Assembly (NCBI GenBank): GCA_905235115.1
Contig: CAJOKT010000017.1
Span: 16,189 to 80,188, forward strand
DNA from: an uncultured Peptostreptococcaceae bacterium
GTDB taxonomy: Bacteria > Bacillota > Clostridia > Peptostreptococcales > Anaerovoracaceae
Length of the DNA stretch: 64,000 nt
Reading direction: 5' to 3'
Made by a program: the position numbers and the translations under genes. Below are positions 59,642 through 64,000 of this stretch, piece after piece. How positions within the stretch are numbered: position 1 is the first letter of the stretch; each line of letters starts with the position of its first letter. The notes under the pieces are model-generated. The model saw nothing but the letters and a program-made list of their open reading frames with translations. It made no database searches and had not been told where the DNA came from.

Positions 59642-59707
59642 AATAATCGGGGTAAAAATGGATTTGCTGCTTCGTGCTTTAATTAATTTTTGCGGAGGAT
59701 CCACCCA

Positions 59708-62700
59708 ATGAAGACGAGTGTTTTAAGAAAGCTGAGCTGCATTATTTTATGTATGCTCATTATTTTCGCCCTGGCGCCGGCGGACGTCATGGCCGGAAAT
59801 GAAATGACGAAAGACGGTGCAACATCGACCGATGTGGAGGAACTGACCGAGGAAACGGACATAGGAGCAGATCCTTACGCTGAGGGCGATCAGACCGAGA
59901 CAGAGGCTCCCGGAGAAATACAGGAGATCGATGAAACAGAGACCGCTCAGGCACCGCAGGAGTCCGCCGCGGCAGCTCCGCTTTTGGTGAGAACTCCGAA
60001 CATCGCAGTGTTCACAGAGGAAATGAACAAGCTATATGCGATGGATAAGCAGAAGAAGCAGGGTCTTTACGCTCCAGTTCCAGGCGCCGAACACACGGTC
60101 AGCAGGGTCATCGTAAAGGGAGAACCTGACTATGAAGGATATGCTCCGCTTAAGATCGTGCAGGATCCTTACGGCTACTATATCATCCAGTTTGATACTC
60201 CGGAGGAAGCCGCGAGTTTCATAGAAACGCAGGCAGGCAGCAAGAATGTCGAATGGGCCGAGTTGGATGAGGTCATAAGAATCCCGAGGGAGACGGATGA
60301 GTACGATCCAGAAGTAAAAAGCTCTGATACTGAAGGCAGCCATTGCGGCAGCTGGGGAACGGGAAATGTGGAAGCGGATAAGCTTCAGCAATACATACTT
60401 GAGCATGAGGATGAGATCGCGGGAAGGAAAGTCATCGTAGCCGTGGTGGACAGCGGCGTGTATATGAATCATGAATTTCTTCAGGGAAGATTCACTTATA
60501 TCCCTGAATGGACCGACCCTGAGACCGGAGGGATAGTCACATGTGACTTTGTAGATCAAGACAATAACCCCAATGATGAACTTGGACATGGTACTCATGT
60601 AACAGGGACAGTGGTGGATTGTACGTACTATCTTGGTGACTACATCTCCATCCTCCCTGTCCGTGTGATGGATGCATCCGGATCCGGAATTATCACTCAG
60701 ATAGCTGCGGGAATATATTTTTCCGGTGCAAACGGCGCATCTGTGATCAATCTAAGCCTTGGAGCTCCTGCCAGTATCGGACACTATATAAATGAAGCGG
60801 TCCAAAAGGTCGTCGGCGATGGATGCACGGTCATCTGTTCTTCAGGGAATGACAATACATATACATATACGAAATCACCCGCCAATTTGACAGATGAGGG
60901 AGTCATTGTTGTCGGAGGAATAGGGTATAGCTCTTGGGGTTTTACATCTATAATCACTAATGAGCGTTATTGTACTTCCAATTACGGAGGATCTGTAGAC
61001 GTGGCTGCCCCGGGTTACCAGATAAGTAGCAGCGTTACGCCAAAGAATGGATTTAGATATGAGTGTTGGAACGGAACTTCAATGGCCGCACCTCATGTAA
61101 CTGCCGCAGCGGCGATGATCAAACTGCTGTATCCCGAATTTGATCCGGCTGAGATAGAAAGAACGATCAAAAGCTGTACCTGGGACATCGGACCAAAGGG
61201 AGAGGATATCGAATTCGGAGCAGGAGCTTTAAAGCTGGGGAAACTCAATGAGGAAATAACAGATCCGGTCATCACTTCAGATATCGAATCTAAAACGATG
61301 GAAGCAGGTGAACTCGCCGAGTTTACGGTGGAAGCTGAAGGATCGCTTCTGAGTTACGATTGGGAATACCGTGAAGGGCCGGAAGGAGAATGGACAGAGG
61401 TGCTTCCCGAGGAAAACAACTCTCCGGTCTATACGCATGTGGCTGATTATTTGTATGACGGTTACCAGTTCAGATGCAGAGTCTCCAATCCAAAGGGAGA
61501 GGTGATTTCAGACACAGCCACCATGCATGTGACTGAAAGAACGGATGACGGGATCGTTGCATCCGGCACGCTTGACACCGGACTGGAATGGAAGATCAGT
61601 TCCAACATGGTTTTGACGATCACTGGTGCAGGAAGGATCCCCAACTTCGATGAGGGTCAGGCGCCATGGTATCCATGGCACAACTGGATCAGGATCGTTG
61701 AGATTCCGGAGGTGACAAGGATCGGGAATAACGCATTCAGAGATTTCACACGTTTGAGAACGGTTGCAAACAGATCGATGTCCGGATGCATCGTATTAGA
61801 AGGACTTCTGACGCCGGACAGTCTGACCAGCATAGGGAAATATGCTTTCGGCGGATGCAAAGAACTGAGGAAGGCATATTTTACATCGAACATCACCGGG
61901 GTAAGTGCATTTACATTCTATGGGTGCAGTAATCTTGAGGAAGTCGTATTCCGGAACAGTATTGAAAAAATAGACAGGATGGCGTTCTGTCTGTGCACCG
62001 GCCTTAAAACCGTTACTATCGGCAACACGCTGGAAGAAATAGGGGACAGAGCCTTTTGCCTCTGCGACAGTCTGACAGATGTGTATTTTGAGGGTAATTC
62101 GTCGGAATGGGCCGACCTGCGTTACCCTTTTGATTACAATGACTCCCTGGATAATGTGACGGTCCACTATGGACTGCCGGATCTAACCGGATCATTTGAT
62201 TCAGGAGTGACCTGGGAACTCTATGGCCAAAGCAGGCTCGTCATCAAGGGAACGGGAAGTATTCCCGACTTTGAGAGTGAAACTGACATACCTTGGTACC
62301 GATATCATGGAAAAGTGACATCAGTAGAGATAGGATATGGAGTTGATGCCATAGGCGACAGAACGTTTTCAGGAATGTACAATCTGAAGATCATCACGAT
62401 GCCCAACACTGTAACAAGGATTGGGGACTACGCATTCGAAGGATGCGACTGGATCAAAGAGATCGATCTCTCCGCGGGGCTTGAAACCATCGGAAATTAT
62501 GCTTTTGCAGATTGCATATTCTTATCCAGAATCAACTTTATGGGGGATATGGAGGGATGGAAAGCATTAGAAATAGGAGAAGGCAATGAGCCCTTGTCAG
62601 AAGCATTCGTGTACTACAGATTGACGGATGACCTTTACTGGAACCTCAGCGACGACGGAGTGCTGGCAATAGAAGGAACAGGGAATATGAACGGGCTTCG

Positions 62701-64000
62701 CAAAAGTGATGAGTACCCATGGTTCATGTGTAAAGATGAGATCAGGGCTGTACTCACCGAGGATGGTGTCCGGGGCATAGGAGAGGAAGCCTTTGCGGGT
62801 TATGAGAACCTCGAGACGGTCTATATCCAAAGCAGCGTCCGCAGGGTGCAGCCCCGTGCATTCTTTGGCTGCAGTGGTCTCAGGGAAGTCCATTACTCCG
62901 GAACAGAGGACGAATGGGAAGACGTTACTGTGGGAAGTGAGAACGAACCGCTCACTTCGTGCGACGTCCATTACGGTCAGTTCGGACGATGCGGACGGCA
63001 GATTTATTGGGTAATTGATGAGGAAGGCACGCTTACGATAGACGGCAAGGGCATAATTATCAGCGGAGAAGTAAGCTGGCGGGACTATCAGGAACTCGTT
63101 AAGACTGTTATCGTAAAAGGAGAAATAACCGAGCTGGAAGAAGATTCTTTCAGTTTAATGGAAAATCTCGAGAAAGCCGTGGTTTCGAGCCCGGTTCCGC
63201 GTATTCCGGATCGCTGCTTCAATCATTGCGTGAAACTTAAGACGGTGATCCTTAAGGAGGGGATCGCAGAAATAGGATGTGATGCTTTCTGTGACTGCCA
63301 GGCACTGGTCAACTTCGCCATGTCCAAAGACATTGTATCTATCGAGGAAAATGCATTCCTTAGATGTCCTGCCTTGAATAATATTTTCTACTCCGGAAGT
63401 GAAGCAGAGTGGGCAACGGTGTCTATTGATAACCATGGCAATAATACCTTGAAGAATGCGGCAAACAAGTACTTCAACTACACCGGCCCGATTATCAGCG
63501 TGCAGCCTTCCGATGCTGACGTGATAGATGGCGCAGAGGTCAGCATGTCCGTGGAAGCCATCGGGATCGATCCTGAATATCAGTGGTACAGAAAGGGCGG
63601 AAGCAATTCGAACTGGATGCCTGTTGAAGGCGGAACGGAGGCAGCCTACACTTTCAACGCTGCTTCAAACCTCGACGGAAACAGCTGCTACTGTGAAGTG
63701 ACCGATGAGATGGGAAGTTCGCAGAGCGAAACCGCAATGCTCAGCGTTTCATATTCCGTGCCTGCCATCACGCGTCAGCCCTTATCGATGCTTGGTATGG
63801 AAGGGAAGACCGTGACGTTCAGCGTGGCGGCCACGGGAGGCGGTCTGCACTATCAGTGGCAGAAGAAGCTGCAGTTCACGAATCAATGGATCGACCTGAC
63901 CGGTAACGGAGCAGACACTCCCAAACTCAAGGTCACGATCAGAAAGCTCGACGCGGGCAGCTTATACCGCTGCAAAGTGACCAATCTTCTCGGGACAAAG
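59708..64000 (+). CDS. Secreted subtilisin-like serine protease with BspA leucine-rich repeats (3' partial)
   Basis: The frame is open from the ATG at 59708 to the right edge (1431 codons). GGAGG lies 9 bases upstream. A signal peptide (KLSCIILCMLIIFALAPADV) is followed by an acidic linker and a pro-region (~100-190). The S8 catalytic domain has Asp248 in VVDSGVYMNHEF, His294 in LGHGTHVTGTV and Ser458 in NGTSMAAPHV. Residues ~525-620 and the last ~180 residues are Ig-like domains (WEYREGPEGEWTEV; YQWYRKGGSNSNW). Between them are many BspA-type LRR_5 repeats (IGKYAFGGCKELRKAYF, IDRMAFCLCTGLKTVTI). It probably degrades or binds host or biofilm proteins at the cell surface; the wall anchor would lie outside the window. 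Confidence 0.92.
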   Translation, partial: MKTSVLRKLSCIILCMLIIFALAPADVMAGNEMTKDGATSTDVEELTEETDIGADPYAEGDQTETEAPGEIQEIDETETAQAPQESAAAAPLLVRTPNIAVFTEEMNKLYAMDKQKKQGLYAPVPGAEHTVSRVIVKGEPDYEGYAPLKIVQDPYGYYIIQFDTPEEAASFIETQAGSKNVEWAELDEVIRIPRETDEYDPEVKSSDTEGSHCGSWGTGNVEADKLQQYILEHEDEIAGRKVIVAVVDSGVYMNHEFLQGRFTYIPEWTDPETGGIVTCDFVDQDNNPNDELGHGTHVTGTVVDCTYYLGDYISILPVRVMDASGSGIITQIAAGIYFSGANGASVINLSLGAPASIGHYINEAVQKVVGDGCTVICSSGNDNTYTYTKSPANLTDEGVIVVGGIGYSSWGFTSIITNERYCTSNYGGSVDVAAPGYQISSSVTPKNGFRYECWNGTSMAAPHVTAAAAMIKLLYPEFDPAEIERTIKSCTWDIGPKGEDIEFGAGALKLGKLNEEITDPVITSDIESKTMEAGELAEFTVEAEGSLLSYDWEYREGPEGEWTEVLPEENNSPVYTHVADYLYDGYQFRCRVSNPKGEVISDTATMHVTERTDDGIVASGTLDTGLEWKISSNMVLTITGAGRIPNFDEGQAPWYPWHNWIRIVEIPEVTRIGNNAFRDFTRLRTVANRSMSGCIVLEGLLTPDSLTSIGKYAFGGCKELRKAYFTSNITGVSAFTFYGCSNLEEVVFRNSIEKIDRMAFCLCTGLKTVTIGNTLEEIGDRAFCLCDSLTDVYFEGNSSEWADLRYPFDYNDSLDNVTVHYGLPDLTGSFDSGVTWELYGQSRLVIKGTGSIPDFESETDIPWYRYHGKVTSVEIGYGVDAIGDRTFSGMYNLKIITMPNTVTRIGDYAFEGCDWIKEIDLSAGLETIGNYAFADCIFLSRINFMGDMEGWKALEIGEGNEPLSEAFVYYRLTDDLYWNLSDDGVLAIEGTGNMNGLRKSDEYPWFMCKDEIRAVLTEDGVRGIGEEAFAGYENLETVYIQSSVRRVQPRAFFGCSGLREVHYSGTEDEWEDVTVGSENEPLTSCDVHYGQFGRCGRQIYWVIDEEGTLTIDGKGIIISGEVSWRDYQELVKTVIVKGEITELEEDSFSLMENLEKAVVSSPVPRIPDRCFNHCVKLKTVILKEGIAEIGCDAFCDCQALVNFAMSKDIVSIEENAFLRCPALNNIFYSGSEAEWATVSIDNHGNNTLKNAANKYFNYTGPIISVQPSDADVIDGAEVSMSVEAIGIDPEYQWYRKGGSNSNWMPVEGGTEAAYTFNAASNLDGNSCYCEVTDEMGSSQSETAMLSVSYSVPAITRQPLSMLGMEGKTVTFSVAATGGGLHYQWQKKLQFTNQWIDLTGNGADTPKLKVTIRKLDAGSLYRCKVTNLLGTK

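Larger units (their letters stand above)
59392..59707. other. Gene-free region between the PreA remnant and the subtilase gene
   Basis: AT-rich. It holds TATAAT boxes at 59433 and 59528, a plus-strand terminator (ACCTGA/TCAGGT stem, 59538-59577, with a T7 run) that has no assigned gene upstream, and the promoter of the subtilase at 59613-59641. A short plus-strand transcript ending at 59577 is possible. Confidence 0.5.

Overview
The window looks like a chromosomal segment of a Gram-positive, anaerobic Clostridia-like bacterium. I base this on AGGAGG-type ribosome binding sites, lipobox lipoproteins, cell-wall-binding type 2 (CWB2) surface anchoring, a KamA-type radical SAM aminomutase, a sigma-54 amino-acid regulon and many MarR/XRE/MerR/WYL regulators. 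By eye the host DNA is moderately GC-rich; one block (about 36.6-49.55 kb) is clearly AT-richer and is an acquired defence island. I saw no rRNA, tRNA or CRISPR array.

Layout. 0-9.7 kb: housekeeping and regulatory genes (two MarR regulators, KamA-like enzyme, EamA transporter, Lar-type zinc protein, nucleoside deoxyribosyltransferase, DUF4342 protein, two-component system), including a decayed XRE/membrane-protein pair and a frameshifted YibE/F gene. 9.9-17.4 kb: one 2458-residue secreted protein with repeated beta modules, a PHP phosphoesterase domain, an OB fold and three CWB2 repeats. 17.5-36.6 kb: alpha/beta hydrolase, wecC-wecB behind a structured leader, an XRE regulator with a C-terminal-domain paralogue, an orphan metal-binding lipoprotein, a truncated ECF sigma factor, small proteins, a secreted beta-helix protein, WYL and HIRAN proteins, a CsoR/InrS-like repressor with cbiMQO, a nitroreductase, a RlaP-type nucleotidyltransferase and an ADP-ribosylglycohydrolase.

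36.85-49.5 kb, defence island: fic, hsdM, a HEPN-like gene, hsdS, a TIR-like gene, a tyrosine recombinase, a second hsdS and hsdR all run the same way behind one promoter embedded in repeated operators. They are followed by a membrane-anchored Mrr-type nuclease translationally coupled to an FtsK/HerA-like ATPase, and by the stump of a GmrSD-type gene. The two hsdS genes share three exact direct repeats at the boundaries of the target-recognition domains.

49.5-64 kb: HD and NERD proteins, then a sigma-54 circuit (enhancer-binding protein, palindromic upstream site, a -24/-12 promoter, gltS and an ornithine-cyclodeaminase-family gene) in which a 10-bp tandem duplication puts the regulator's best start codon out of frame; rtcB behind a promoter-structured RNA-terminator unit; XRE and MerR regulators; a PreA remnant; and a secreted subtilisin-like protease with BspA-type leucine-rich repeats that runs off the right edge.

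Several genes carry single frameshifts, one in-frame stop or internal deletions. This is either real decay or base-level assembly error; raw reads would decide.
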